A stretch of 64,000 nucleotides of DNA from Apodospora peruviana. Taxonomy: Eukaryota; Ascomycota; Sordariomycetes; Sordariales; Lasiosphaeriaceae. The translations under genes and the position numbers were made by a program. Where the stretch lies: positions 4,092,001-4,156,000 of the forward strand of contig JAUEDM010000002.1 of NCBI GenBank assembly GCA_033439685.1. Direction: 5' to 3'. Below are positions 36,750 through 50,168 of this stretch, piece by piece; position 1 is the first letter of the stretch; each line of letters begins with the position of its first letter. Under the pieces are notes generated by a model. It was not told the DNA's origin. It searched no databases and saw only the letters and a list, made by a program, of their open reading frames with translations.

Positions 36750-38846
36750 ATAAAAACAGCCGCAGTACGGGTGTAGTGCAGGCAGTTGGCGCCAACAACT
36801 GCCCACCACACTGCCTTGTGTAGGATCCATATGCACGCCATTTTACCTCGCATTCCATGGCTGCAGCAGTTCAACGTGTGCGATTCATCACGGATTCGGT
36901 GGCCTTTCTTTTATCAAACTCGCGCACAGCATTATCTCTATATAGAGGTATCATGCCAAGTATGTAAATCATTAGTTCTAATCACGATGATATATGTACG
37001 TGGTGTGGTCATTTACTCATTTGTATTAAAATGAATGCAAGGAATTGTGGCAACGGCGATGATGGTGTATTCCTTGAGTGACCGAAGTGGCGATGATGCC
37101 CTTTCCATGTTCCATCGCGGGTGAGCAACTTTGGGGCAGATGCGTTGTTCCGGTTGGTGCTCCCATCGACGCGGGCTGGATGGGTGAGCGGGCTGGCAGC
37201 GTGTGGTGTTCGCACTCGTGGGTGCCCTGCTTGGGAATGTGAATGCACGTACCAGGCTGCAGCCCCAGCGGATAATTCGCACCAGGGCTGAAAAAGGTCT
37301 TTTCCCATCTTGTTGTCTCCCTGACCCAGCCGGGCCGGGGTTGTGAGAGGGGGTGGTTTTAACAATTATGTTAATGCAATCTTTCGTCAAACTCATCTCC
37401 ACGTGAAAAACTACCTCAGGTGCTTTGGTTCCATGCCGATGGGGGTCGGTGTCAGTCAGCAGCAGAATCCGGGGAATTCACGGTCCTCGGGATGGATGGA
37501 AGAAAAAACATCTTGATGCAGCAAAGTACTTGGAAATAATGAGACTTTATCGAATAGTAGATGGATATGCAAATTTAATTACTGGACCTTTCCAATTGAC
37601 GTTTGCCGAATCTCCTGTTGTCGTGTGTTGTTCTGTGGAATTTGGGCCGCCGGCCGGTGATGTGATAACCGCCAAGCAATAAGTCAAACCAAGGCGAGCG
37701 AAGCTGCTCCACATCCACGATCCAATGTCCTCGGATCGGATGGAAGTCATCGACTGGATCCGAAGCTCCAAAACATTCCCATGGAGGCTGCTACTTGCAA
37801 AGAAGAAATAATTATTCACATCGCTACGATGAAAGTCGTGACTGTTATCAGGCGGCGGTCATCATGACTGAGTTCCCCGCGTCGAGTTGGCCACCCGCGA
37901 TGGACTTTTCATGGAGTTTTGGGAACTGAAGAGGATATGGTAACAGCGGGGCTGGGGGGTGGGTGTAGTGTTGTAGAGGGCTGACGTCTCGCGGTAGGTG
38001 GGACTAACTTTGCTTGGATCTGGGATGTGTGGACTGCAGTGCTGATGCTGGATGGATCACCCTCCTACCGGTCCCTTCGCGAGAGGTGAGGAAGAAGCGG
38101 GTGTCAAAGGGGCATTTTGGGGGGAAAGACACTGCACCGCACACAACGCAGCAAAGTAGATGTGGCCAAATCCGTAGAACCATCCGTCCTGGCAACTTTA
38201 GTTGTCGAATGGATTTTCCGACTAGCACCACTTCCATCATCCCCCTTGCACCTGTCCCATTACCATCCCGTCGCTCCCAGACTTCCAGATCATCGTCGCC
38301 ATCGCCGCGCTTCAACTCCACGGCGCCGCCCATTTCGTCTGACTGTCCATTTCCGACTACCGGCCCTCCCGTGCCAGCCCAGCGGCCGGATTGCGCTTTT
38401 TGCCCGCCAACAACAACAACAACACCACCACGACCAGACAAGCAGCGCGCCATTTCCTACCACCACGCCATCAACAACACCGCAGGGCGCCCTATCGAAA
38501 TCACCTCCGTCGGCCCGCCGCTGTTCGATATCGCGCCGTACGTGCGCTGTCGCAACCACCATCTGGTTCAGTCTCGATCTCCAGTAATTTATCATACCTC
38601 TTGATTTTGATCGGATCGAACTGGGAGCTGGCTTGCATAAACACCAGCCATTGCACTGCTTACACCGAGATTGACCCTAATACTTCCCGACTTGTATTTT
38701 CTGCCCGTGTTTGAACAACGTGCGACGCGCCGGTCAAAACTCTCAATGGGGGTGCAAATAAAGCCGTAAAATTCTGCAGAAATTCGCCGCGGAATTGGGA
38801 CTTGAGGGGAAGCAGCAGAAAGAAGCTGAAGTAGCAAACACACAAG
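36030..38846. other. Long intergenic interval, ARB1 3' side to INO80 leader
   Basis: About 2.8 kb. It holds a T15A15 palindrome (36719-36748) and, from about 38200, Pro/Thr-coding-like frames rich in CCA/ACC triplets that I read as INO80 leader sequence and not as a gene. Confidence 0.5.
36719..36748. repeat. Perfect T15A15 palindrome
   Basis: Fifteen T are followed directly by fifteen A, forming a 30-base perfect palindrome in non-coding DNA. Confidence 0.9.
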
Positions 38847-41800
38847 ATGGACCATTTTTCAACGGTGCTGCAGCGACCGCCTCATTTCGACGAGGACGGG
38901 AGCAATGGGGACGTGGGCGACGATCGAGGACCACGGGGAGGAGGGCTGCGCGACATCCTGAACCCAGTGAGCTCGGTGTCCCAGGCGCCGCCTGCCCGTG
39001 GTCCGCCAGGAATTGGAATTGGAACGCCAGGACCAGTGGTGCCTCCAGGTCCACGCTCATCACACTCGTCGTCGTTTAATCTGAGATCGCCAACAGCAAC
39101 ACAGACAGATTTCCATCATCCCTCGCCCTATTCCGCCTCGCCGCCATCGACAACCACCAGCATCGGCGGCAGAGAACCGTCGGGCCCGCGGTCGATCCTC
39201 AACAACCCCTTCGTGTCAGCTCCGTCCGCATCCTCACTGCCACCACCACTGCAAGCTCCGCCGGCCGTAGCACCATTATCATCGTCAGCAGCATCATCAA
39301 TAACAGCCCTGCAACCGCCGGCTGTTTATTACCCTTCCGACGTCAGTGATCGCGACCCGGCACGCGAAAAGTCGAGAGGCAGCTCTTTCTATGACCCAAC
39401 GGCCGACACGGCGCCCACCACAAGCGCAAATAAAGAACGGGAGCGCAGGGTCTCTGACACGAGTTCGTCCTGGCGCAACGCGACGCAAATCTCGACACCA
39501 AAGGTCAGTTGGTATCCGTAAGCTTTGGGCACCCCAATGGATGCCATTCATCCACCCATCCATCCATCCATTCATTGCCAAATTCCCATTTCCTTTTCCA
39601 TTCATCACCAGTCATTAGCCATTCACTCCCTCACTCCCTTTCATCCATCAACACCAATTGTTTTGCCCCCGTCCCCGACTCTGCCGCCCGTCCTCCACCT
39701 GTAGCGGCAAGCAGACGATGGCCAATTTGAGGCTTCCAAAAATTTCTTTGTGCACGCCATCCTGTTGCCATCGTCTCGTCTGTTAGCTGATACATCAGCA
39801 CACACTTCCATTGTGCCTGTTTCACTAACCCAAAATTTGCACTTCCACCACCTGTAGGCTCGCGATCTTTCATATAATTATTCTCAGTCCTCCACCACAG
39901 AGTACTACAACAACGGCACCTACGCATCGCCTGCAGCGTCAAGTTTCCCACCGCGCAGCCCCGTATCGGCGGTCGTGTCTCATTCCCATTCCCATCCTGC
40001 CCCCCTTGCAGGGTCAATCAGCCCATTAGCCAGGCCTCCTAGAATGGCATCACCGAGCTTGAGGCATGCTCCCGCGCCTAGTCCCGGTACAAACGGTGTG
40101 ACACCAGCCGCACTGCCGACACTGGCACGGACCGAGTCCCCGGCGCCTTCCAAAAACACTTCTGCTGCTGCTCCTGCAAGCGTAAGGTTTCCCCCAATAC
40201 CCAGTGCTACCACCTCCCAACACCGACTAACTCCCGCCACTTGTAATCATCAGACTCCTAGTCGTGCCGCTGGCGTCATGTCTTTTTCCAACATCCTTTC
40301 CTCCGCCGAGCCGGTTGCCAAACCCAGACCGAAATCTCCCATCGTGGTTGACGACACACCCATCAAAGTCGAAAAGCCCGATCCGCACGATAAGCCTGAG
40401 AGGGTCGAGAAGGAGAAGAAACAGCCTCGCAGGAGCACAAAGTCGCGTGTCTCCGACATACGCAACGCTGACTCTACACCCAAGTCATCACGACGAGCGT
40501 CATCCAAACAGGAGCCTACCCCATCCTCGATGCGTGTCCCAACAAAGAGACTCGCAAACGGCCACCCAAAACAAAAGTCTTTCTCAGCCGATAAGGAGAA
40601 GAAAATACGGGACCTAATGGAGCAGTTCGAGGCCGACGACGTCGATGAAGACGACTTCGAGTTCGAGCTACGCGCCTGGAAGGAGCGATCTCACCGCCGT
40701 CGCTCTGAGATCAGTAAGCTGGATCTCGCGCACCGCCAACCGCGACGTGCTGAATACACCGAAAGCGAGACACTGAAGCTGAAGGTTCACGTTGATTTTG
40801 GCAAGAGGCGATACGACGACCTCAACTATGATGTCGCCCTCCAAGAGGTTCGAGAGCGCGAGTTGTTTGCCGAGAAGGAGCGCAAGAAGGACATGCAACG
40901 CAAGCGTCGCCGCGAGAAATCCATGGCTGCCACTATGGAGCAGAAGGCGGCCGCACTTCGCAATGCTGAACTGGCGCAAAACGCCTCAGAGAGACAAAAG
41001 CACCTGCGCGAAGCTGAGCGTCATAACAAGAAGGTTCAGCAGACCAGACTCATCTTGCAGAAAGGCATCAAGGGCCCAACCCGCAACCTCGGCCCGATTG
41101 AGCCCAATCTTGAAGGCGGCACGATGGCAACTTTCCAAGCCGAAAACATGGAGCCTGGAAAGACAAAGGGCAAGGGACGCACCGGCACCAGGCTCAAAAA
41201 GTCCAAAGAGCAAAAACAAGCCGAGAAGGACTCCGCCGAGGCTGCTCAAGCTGCCCTGGATGCTGGAGAAGAGCTCCCCAGCAGGGAGGAGACCAAGATC
41301 CGCATCAAGTTCAGCAAAAAGCAAGCCCCCAAAGACGACGTCGACAAGGATAAGGAAAATAAGGAGCCTAAGGAGCCCAAGGAGAAGGAAAAGCCTGTCG
41401 AGGAACCCAAAGACGCCTTGGAGACCAGGTTCCAGTCCAAGGGCTTTAACCAGATTTACGATCAGATCTGGCGTGACCTGGCGAGGAAAGATGTCAACAA
41501 GGTCTACAGACTCGCGACAGATTCTTATTCCACAAAGGCATCCAACCTCAAGAAGACGGCGATCCTCGCCTCCAAGGAGGCCAAGCGTTGGCAACTCAGG
41601 ACCAACAAGGGCACCAAGGATCTGCAGGCTCGGGCTAAGCGTGTTATGCGCGACATGATGGGCTTCTGGAAGCGTAATGAAAGGGAGGAGCGCGATCTAC
41701 GGAAGGCCGCCGAGAGGCAGGAGCTTGAGAACGCTCGTAAGGAGGAGGCGGACCGCGAAGCTGCCCGGCAGAAGAGGAAGCTCAACTTCCTCATCTCACA

Positions 41801-44800
41801 GACCGAACTGTACTCCCATTTTATCGGCAAGAAGATTAAGACGGACGAGGTGGAGCGCAGCACCGATCATCCTGATGAGATTGCCCAGGTCAAGGACACG
41901 ATCCCCGAGACCAAACTCGATGTTGCCGAACCCACTGGGCCAGTCGGTGCCAAGGTGACCAACTTCGAGAATCTCGACTTTGATGCCGATGACGAGTCGA
42001 CCCTTCAAGCTGCCGCCATCGCGAACGCGCAGAATGCCATCGCCGAAGCCCAGAGAAAGGCCAGAGAGTTCAACAAGGATGACAACAACCTGGATGAGGA
42101 CGGAGAAATGAACTTCCAGAACCCTAGTGGAATGGGTGACGTCGAGATCGAGCAGCCCAAGCTACTCAACTGTCAACTCAAAGAGTACCAACTCAAGGGT
42201 CTCAATTGGCTGGTCAATCTGTACGAACAGGGCATCAACGGTATTCTTGCCGACGAAATGGGTCTCGGCAAAACTGTCCAGTCGATCTCAGTCATGGCCT
42301 ATCTTGCTGAGAAGTACGATATCTGGGGCCCGTTCCTCGTCGTCGCGCCCGCTTCGACCTTACACAACTGGCAACAGGAAATTGCCAAGTTCGTTCCACA
42401 GTTCAAGGTGTTGCCGTACTGGGGTACCGCTGCTGACCGGAAAGTCCTGCGGAAGTTCTGGGACCGCAGGACCCCGACATACAAAAAGGACGCCGCCTTC
42501 CATGTCATGGTCACATCCTACCAGCTGGTTGTCTCGGATGTTGCATACTTCCAGAAGATGAAGTGGCAGTACATGATTCTCGACGAAGCCCAAGCTATCA
42601 AGAGCTCTCAGAGCTCTCGATGGAAATGCTTGCTTGGCTTCCACTGCCGTAACCGGCTTCTGTTGACCGGTACACCGATTCAAAACAACATGCAGGAACT
42701 TTGGGCCCTTTTGCATTTCATCATGCCCTCGTTGTTTGACTCCCATGACGAGTTTAGCGAATGGTTCTCGAAGGACATTGAGTCACACGCCCAGAGCAAC
42801 ACCAAGCTCAATGAGGACCAACTGAAGCGTTTACACATGATCCTCAAGCCCTTCATGCTTCGTCGGGTCAAGAAGCATGTCCAAAAGGAACTGGGGGACA
42901 AGATCGAATTGGATATATTCTGTAATCTTACATATCGACAACGAGCCCTGTACTCCAACCTCCGCAACCAGATCAGCATCATGGATCTCATCGAGAAGGC
43001 TACGCTTGGCGATGACGATTCCGCTAGTTTGATGAACCTCGTCATGCAGTTCCGAAAGGTGTGCAACCATCCCGATCTCTTCGAACGCGCCGATACCAGG
43101 TCCTCGTTCTCGTGTGGCTACTTCGCCGAGACGGCGTCATTCGTCCGTGAAGGGACGAATGTCACTGTCGGATACTCGACACGGAGTTTGATCGAGTATG
43201 ACCTTCCTAAGCTAGTCTGGCGAGAAGGGGGAAGGCTCAATAAGCCTGGTGCCGATAACCTGGCTGCTGGATTCCGGGGCAAATATCTCGATCAGATGAT
43301 GAACATCTACAACCCCGACAATATCCGCGACAGCCTCGCTGGTACCGACAACTTCTCCTGGCTTCGTTTTGCTGACACCAGCCCGCAAGAAGTCTACCGG
43401 GCGAGCCACAAGGACATTTTTGCTCGGGCTGTAGACCTCGCCACCAGGAGAAAGCGACTCGGCGACATGAAAATCATGTACAGTGAGCCAGAAGACAACA
43501 ACTGGACCCCTGCACACGCGTTGTTCCTTGTGAAGGAGCGAGAGGACGCCAAAATCTTCACTGGGATAACACAGCAAGGTGTTCTCAGCAGCCTGATGAA
43601 CGTCTCTCGTAGTACATTCGACGATCTAGGCCTTGGACGACTTGAGCAAGCCGGAGCACCGAAAGCATCGGCCCCACCAATCGAAGTCTTCTGCAACAGC
43701 CGCAGCTCCATCATCGAGCGCCAGGAGGTCATGTTCAACGCGCCGATGCGTAAAGTTCTGTTTGGACCCACGATTGTCGAAGAGAAGGCCCTCGTTACAC
43801 AGAAGGTACCTTTTGAACGATACCCACCTCCGGCCTTGATGCCGCCTCCCGACAACGAAAAGCGCCGCTTCACCAACATCACTGTTCCTTCAATGCGCCG
43901 CTTCGTGACCGATTCTGGCAAACTTGCCAAGCTAGATGAACTCCTGCGCGAGCTCAAGGAGGGCGGCCACCGGGTACTTTTGTACTTCCAGATGACGCGC
44001 ATGATTGACCTTATGGAGGAATACCTCACGTACCGGAATTACAAGTACTGCCGTCTGGATGGCTCAACGAAGCTCGAAGACCGACGTGACACAGTCGCGG
44101 ATTTCCAGACAAGGCCGGAGATCTTTATATTCCTGCTGTCGACACGTGCGGGCGGTCTCGGCATCAATCTCACCTCTGCCGACACTGTCATTTTCTACGA
44201 CTCTGATTGGAACCCGACGATTGACTCCCAAGCCATGGATCGTGCTCATCGTCTCGGCCAGACCAAGCAGGTCACTGTCTACCGCCTCATCACCCGCGGA
44301 ACCATCGAGGAACGGATTCGCAAGCGCGCGATGCAAAAGGAGGAAGTGCAGCGCGTCGTCATCACAGGCGGTTCCTCGGGTGGCGGTGGCGGTGTTGACT
44401 TCTCGGGTCGTAGGGCACCGGAGAATCGCAATCGCGATATTGCCATGTGGCTGGCGGATGACGAGCAAGCGGAGATGATTGAGCGCCGCGAGAAAGAACT
44501 CCTTGAGAGCGGCGAGTACGACAAGCTTCAAAAGAAGAAGGGAGGCAAGCGGAAGCGGAACGCTGATGGCAATGCGGTGAGCTTGGACGAGATGTACCAT
44601 GAGGGTGAGTTTAACCTTTGCTATAGACATGACGACATCGAGCTAACCGAGATACTGCAGGCGAGGGCCACTTCGATGATGGCAATAAACCGTCCGGTAC
44701 TGCCACTGGTACTGCTACCCCGGCGGTTGCTGAGGACCTAGGCGATGCTCGCGCCGGCAAACGCAAGCGGGTGGCCGGCAGCAAAAAGGCCAAGACGACG

Positions 44801-44836
44801 AAACAACGGCTAGCTATCGCTGACGGCGAAGTGTAA
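38847..44836 (+). CDS. INO80: Chromatin-remodelling ATPase INO80
   Basis: INO80 is the motor of the nucleosome-sliding complex that also handles H2A.Z. Three exons, 38847..39503, 39858..44604 and 44661..44836, give 1859 aa. The first 500 residues are Pro/Ser-rich and disordered. A charged coiled-coil region follows, then the DBINO domain (from about 738: [20 protein letters not shown]). The SNF2 ATPase has Walker A DEMGLGKT (about 1018) and Walker B DEAQAIK (about 1128), then the long INO80-type insertion between the two lobes and the second lobe ([32 protein letters not shown]). The C-terminal exon codes a basic nuclear-signal-like tail ([18 protein letters not shown]). The first intron, 354 nt, is long for this genome and contains CATC repeats. 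Confidence 0.97.
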
Positions 44837-46046
44837 ATCTTGACCGATATGGTGAGATGATGGATGGTGACCACAAAACACCAACGTGCAACGATAGCGA
44901 GAAATACGAATAACTTGAGAAGCAGGAAGGAGCAGAGAGGATAGGGGAGGCAACTCTGTAATGTAGGAATATGAGATGGGATGCATGCTTCATTTTAGTT
45001 GCATATAGGGCGAAATACAAGGGTCGGATAAGAACAGAGCGAGTACCTTTCTCTTGTCGTTTGGGATGGGGCGCCCATATCATTAGGATGGTGTTTTAAG
45101 GAAGGGGGCGAAAAGGGATAACAAGCAACGATCGCAGTTGCAACTATACTTTATACTTTTATTTGTTAAACGAGTTGATAGATATTCATTTGGTTCTTCC
45201 ATTTCTGCTTATTCTACATTGATTTCCTCCCTAGACCTAGTCGTCAACAAGAGCATGTGTGGCGGTATAAACACTTAATGCAAGTAGTACCTTCCATGGC
45301 CGTATTTGAATAAGAAAAGGCTGTTGGGTATATTAAATATATACTTGATATTTATTTCACTCAAACGTGTATTCCAAGCTCACGGCTAGCATACTAACTG
45401 TGCTATCAAAGCATTAGGTTTTCCATCAGAGGCGACGCAGTGTGACGAGCCAGTGCAATGACCCAAACCATTACACCAACCCCCCTCAATCGCAAAAGGA
45501 TGCCACAATACCAAAGGTGTCAGTCAGCCTTTGGAATTATAATGGGTTATACACCGTTGACGGTCGCAATCAATTCAATCAAGGCTCAATCGCACCGACC
45601 GTCACACGCAGTAGAATGATACCTATAGTAATATATAGCAGACACAACAGTTACTTCTTTTATAGATAGGGCCTTGTAAAGTATTCGCCCTAAGGTTTCA
45701 ATAAACTCTAGCAGAGGTGTACTTTGCGTCAGGTTATGTGTGGCGTTACAGTCTGGTAAGACGTTTCCTACAGTCCGGTTGGACCACTTTATTATTTCCA
45801 GAGATAAGGGTGATCAGAAAAAGTGATGCTCAAAAGTTTATTCACCTATCGCTGAACCACAGTATACGACTAATCGTCTATGGCCATACAGATCTAGGTA
45901 ATGATCATGTCTCGCTGATTAATGCCAAACAACACAACGAAAATCATACTGAAAACACATAAGACATTCAACCAACCACCCACAACCACGACCAACTAAA
46001 ATAGTCGGTAAACCAGAACGCTGATGACCAAGTGAAACTATCCTAG
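44837..46046. other. AT-rich intergenic interval
   Basis: About 1.2 kb, visibly richer in A and T than the genes around it, between the ends of converging INO80 and the proline-rich gene. A TGTGACGAG...GCGTTACA segment (45441-45750) has LTR-like ends, but I could not find a target-site duplication. Confidence 0.45.
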
Positions 46047-48375
46047 TCACAACCGCCAAGTGTAATCGCTTTCCTCGTTATCATCTTCTGCTTTTTCTTG
46101 TCGTTTTCCCTTATCAACTCTTGACTGACTGCCCTCATAAATGACGTCAACCAATTTTTCGAATGCGGTGACCATGCGCACACACAGGTTTTCGTATGTG
46201 GTGGGAGCGGGGTTGCCAGCGTCCTTGCTATCGCTGCCGTCGACGGAGATGCGCCGTCTATTGCTAGAGACGCGCCGTGTCTTGTTAGGTCGTTCATCTA
46301 GTCTAAAGTCGGCGATATCATCCGCAACCACGTTCTTCCTCTTCATGCGTGCGGTGTCTAGAGAGGTGGATGGTCCCCCGGAACCCTTGGCTTCCTCATC
46401 CGCAGCCAAGTCGAATTTAAAGAAGGCGGCGGGTCCTCGAGGCCCAAAGTCTTCATCATCATCCGCAACCACGTTCTTCCTCTTCGTGCGTGCGGTATCT
46501 AGAGAGGTGGATGGTCCCCCGGAATCCTCGTCTTCCTCCTCGAAACCAAAAGCAGGCATGTCCCAAGGGCGTTGTCGTTGTAGTTGAGGTGGGAAGCCCT
46601 CGATGATCACCGAGTCTGAGGCTTTCCCTTTTCCTCTCGAACTGTCGGCGCTCCCTTGGAAGGATTGCGTGACTGGGCTCGCGGGAGGTAGCAGAACGAG
46701 TTGTGAAGGTCTCTCTGCGAGCTCCGCAAAGCCTGGCTGTGGTGGGGCCGGGGGTGAGGAGCCCAATGGCGAGGGCCGCGGCGGCCGGTACAGAGTGAAG
46801 GTAGCAAGTCTCGGCGGCTTGCGTTCGTCCGGGACACCAGAAGCTCGAACTACCGAATATGAAGCCGCCGAAGCGGAAGGTCTGGCACCAAGACTCTTTT
46901 GCTCGGTCGGGACCGGACTTGTTTGCAAATCTCCGGACACCGGAGCTGGATTCGCCGGAAGTGGATGCGGCGGAAGCCGGACCGATGGAGTGACTGGTGG
47001 AGCGTCGCTGACGGAGCTTGATGGCGTTTCGCCTAGCCACCTGGATACCTTGTCTACTTTCTCTCGGACAGTCGGACGATTGGTAGGAAGCAGACGTGGA
47101 TATTTGAGGTTCGGAGCTGGAACTTCCGCAGCTCGGGCTCGAGCAGTAGCTAGAGCTTCCTGAGCTTGAAGAATTGAGACCCGCTTGTGAACAGGCGGAG
47201 GAAGGGGCGTAGCGGGGACGTCTGGAATTTCTTGAGCAGTCGAAGCAACAGAATCATGATCCGGCGAAGGTGGTTCGCTGCGAACCTGGGCAGGAGGCCA
47301 AGCGGGAACGTCTGGAATTTCTTCAGCAGTGGAAGCAACAAAGTCATGATCCGGCGAAGCTGGTCCGCTGCCGCTCGGAGGTCCGGGTGGCCCGTGGAGG
47401 CCGTTGTGCCCATTTTGTCCATTTCCCTGAGGCAGTGTTCCACCCGAGATTCCCGCTATCTGTCCTGTCAAGGAGTCCAGATCAACGGCTGATCTGTCGA
47501 TAGTGGTGAAAAAGTTTTGGAAGGCAGCAAGCTCGTATACGTTGAATAGGGGATCCGGGAGGGCTGTCGGTGGGGAAGGGGGGCCGAGAGGAGGCTCTTC
47601 CCAGTCGTCAGATGGTAGTTGGTTCTCCGGCGACTGCTGAGGGTTCACCCTTGGCGGTTGTGGGCTCCAGAGGTGCGGTTGTGGTTTCCCCAGCGGCGGC
47701 TGAGGGTTCTGTCTCGGTGGTTGTGGGCTCCAGAGCAGCGATTGTGGGTTCCCCGGCGGCGTCTGAGGGTCCTCCAGCGGCGGCGGCGGCGGCTGAGGGT
47801 CGTCTTGGTAATTCCTTGATCCCACAGGAAGCGGATTAGCCCGAGCGTACACAAAGAGGCAACCCGAGACGTGTAAAACTAGCTCCCAGAGCTTGGGCAG
47901 AACTTTGGCGCAAAGGCGTGGGAAAAAAATTAGCATATTGAAGCCCAAGCATACGAAACTGACGAGTGGGCGTCCGGCCCATTTCAGCCGATCGGGACAA
48001 GCGTAAAGGGCAAAGCTCAGCATTCCGAGGATGTTCGCTTCTGCAACATCAAAAACAAGTTGTTTCTGGACAAGGGGTTTGAGGTGACATATCTGTTAGC
48101 TTTCTGTAACCTTATATACCCCGAAGACCGAAGAGTACAGAAGGGAGTGGGTAGGGTAGACTTACGCCGCGTTCCGAGCGGCCTGAAAGGACCAATCTGT
48201 ACAGAAATCGACAGAACCAGAGAGGGACAAATTCCCTGACCCGTCTCGGTATGAGCCAGCGAGGAATGACCGCTTCGCCCTGTCTCTCCATGATATCACG
48301 CACTTCGGCAGCATCGGCAGCCACGGCAGCCATGGCGGTAGCCTCAACCAGGTCCGGGCCCTTGTATCTAGACAT
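46047..48375 (-). CDS. Proline-rich membrane protein with internal repeats, unknown function
   Basis: I do not recognise this product. Two exons, complement(46047..48065, 48166..48375), join in phase 0 (donor GTAAGT, branch GCTAAC, acceptor CCAG) to 742 aa. The N-terminal 150 residues contain three hydrophobic or amphipathic stretches (REFVPLWFCRFLYRLVL, RPLVSFVCLGFNMLIFF, LWELVLHVSGCLFVYA). The rest is Pro/Ser-rich and likely disordered. Three sets of internal repeats are visible: LWSPQPPRxNPQ twice, SPDHDxVASTAxEIPDVPA twice, and SGGPSTSLDTARxKRKNVVA twice. The KRK repeats could be nuclear or acidic-patch partner signals. The ATG at 48375 is the first in frame. An alternative acceptor at 48040 would change the frame and is rejected. 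Confidence 0.7.
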
Positions 48376-49213
48376 GACTGTATCGATGTGGGTAGATAGT
48401 GATGCCTCTGCAGCGCGGATTGCACAAAGAAATGATGAAGACGCCGGAGTTTGCACTTTGAATTTTGTGGGGTGGGCGGTTGGACGTGGTAAGAAATGGA
48501 AGAGTGGAAGATGGGAAGATGTTGCTCCCAGAGATCAGGTTGGAGACATTGTCTGCTCGTCGTCCGCTCCTGAACTCCTTGGGTGTTTAGCTGTACTAGG
48601 AGTGGCGGAAGTGACGTCTACGAGTGCCTCCCGAGTCTCAGTCAAGTACCTGAGGTTTGCAGAAGGTGCTTTTCCGAGCCCCCATCGTGACCGTGTTCTC
48701 GGTGCATTCTTCTTGGTTTCATCCCCAGACCAACCCTCGCCGCCTGGTGCCATGGAGGTGACCCGAGCAGAAATTGGCTGCCATTCAAAATTCACACGGC
48801 ACCTACCTTTCAGGCCGATGCAGGCCGAGTCCATTCTCTGTGAATGATACAGAGCACCTACTCGACTTCGAAGTTGGCCTTGCTGATGACCATCCTTTAG
48901 ATCCGGATGCAGGAAAAAGGTACGGGTCAGACAGACAGCAACTGAGCACAATCACGAAGAATCTTACATGCACTCCGCGTGCGGCAGAGGTGCAACAGAA
49001 TGGCATGACCTGTCAAAGTAGGTACCTAACACCATATTCACAGTGAACATGTTGGCAGCGTGGTCGAATCCGAGATGATGAAGAGGTACGGATGTATTAC
49101 ACTAGGATTATCATATAGGGAGAAGACTGCACACTAGCAATGCAAAGCAGGCAAAGCAGCCGCCCTTCCAAAAACAGCCACCCATGATCCAACCGATACG
49201 CACACACCCCATT
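48376..49213. other. Intergenic
   Basis: About 840 bases between the promoter side of the proline-rich gene and the 3' end of the secreted protein gene. I see no supported gene. Confidence 0.5.
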
Positions 49214-50168
49214 TCACTCGCTCAAACCACACTTGCCCAAATCCTTCAAGTCTTCTGCAGCGTTATCACGCCCACAGTGAAGCAAGCCATCGACGTTTTG
49301 CAGAATCTCATCTATCATTCGCCAGTAAAGTCAGCCATCCCATCAATGTCCCAAAGTCAACAGAGAGCCGAGTCACTTACCAAGGCTGATTTCTGTCACG
49401 TTGGGCAGCTTATTCTTCTGCCAACAAGTACACTGAATCGTCTTGAAGTCGGCAAGATAGGCACAGTCGGAGCATGACTCTGCCCACTTGCCCTTATTGT
49501 CGGTCACCCCAACCAGCGTGCCGTCCTGATTCGAGAAACAGCCTTCAATCTTCATCTTGGAACACCTCCAGCGCAGGTTTTCGCTTGCCGCAACCCTGAT
49601 AGGGCAGGCTGCTTGGACGAAAGCTTTTTTCCCGGAGTGTTGTTGCTTGTCAAGATCCAGGTCAACATGCAAATCTGCAGTGGCATCTGTTAGAATCGAA
49701 AAAAACCCGTCTCATGATTTTTGCCATGGGCAGGCAGGACTCACTTTTACAATTCTCCGTGAGCGAGGTCGGAGGGGCGTCGGAAGCCATGGGATTTATG
49801 GCCGCAAGAGTACCAAGCTTGCCATCATGATGATCTGGTATCGACTTAACCGTAGGCAGACCTTGACTGGGCAAGACAATGAGGGTTGGATTGACATTGG
49901 GGGCGGCCTCGCTGTCCATGTTGGGGAACAAGGAGTCGTGGGCTTCTGGCACCCCGCGGGCACCAACAGCGTGCTCGTTCCGAGTAACTGTCCTCCAATT
50001 GAGCGGCGAGACTGTGGTCAGACGTAGCTTGTGAGTTGCTGGATTGAAATGCTCGCGAGTCGCCGTGGTGTGGAGTTGCGAGTTGTCGGAACCAGTGTCA
50101 CAGACCACGGCTGGAATGTCGGCCAGTGCTCCCACCAAGGCGAGGGTCAGAAGCTGAGAGGTCTGCAT
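49214..50168 (-). CDS. Secreted protein with a CVNH-like C-terminal domain
   Basis: Three exons, complement(49214..49311, 49381..49674, 49745..50168), give 271 aa. A signal peptide (MQTSQLLTLALVGALADIPA) leads into about 120 residues of low-complexity sequence. The C-terminal 110 residues are Cys-rich and end in TEISLDEILQNVDGLLHCG, which resembles the closing strands of CyanoVirin-N homology domains (xxISLDxxIxNxDGxL); the middle has GCFSNQDGTLVGVTDNKG. CVNH proteins bind mannose-type glycans. The second acceptor has two in-frame choices 12 nt apart (CTAACAG or CTGCAG); I used the inner one because it leaves room for the CTAAC branch site. The whole domain is seen only after splicing. Role as lectin or secreted effector is inference. 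Confidence 0.65.

Noticed and set aside
38014..38604. Pro/Thr-rich frames before INO80
   Set aside because: Overlapping frames on both strands have the same low-complexity character; consistent with leader sequence.
45441..45750. Possible solo LTR (TG...CA ends)
   Set aside because: Ends look LTR-like but the flanks (ACGCAG and GTCTGG) show no target-site duplication and there is no second copy in the window.
48251..48847. 198-codon plus-strand frame
   Set aside because: Antisense to the first exon of the proline-rich gene; no conserved content.
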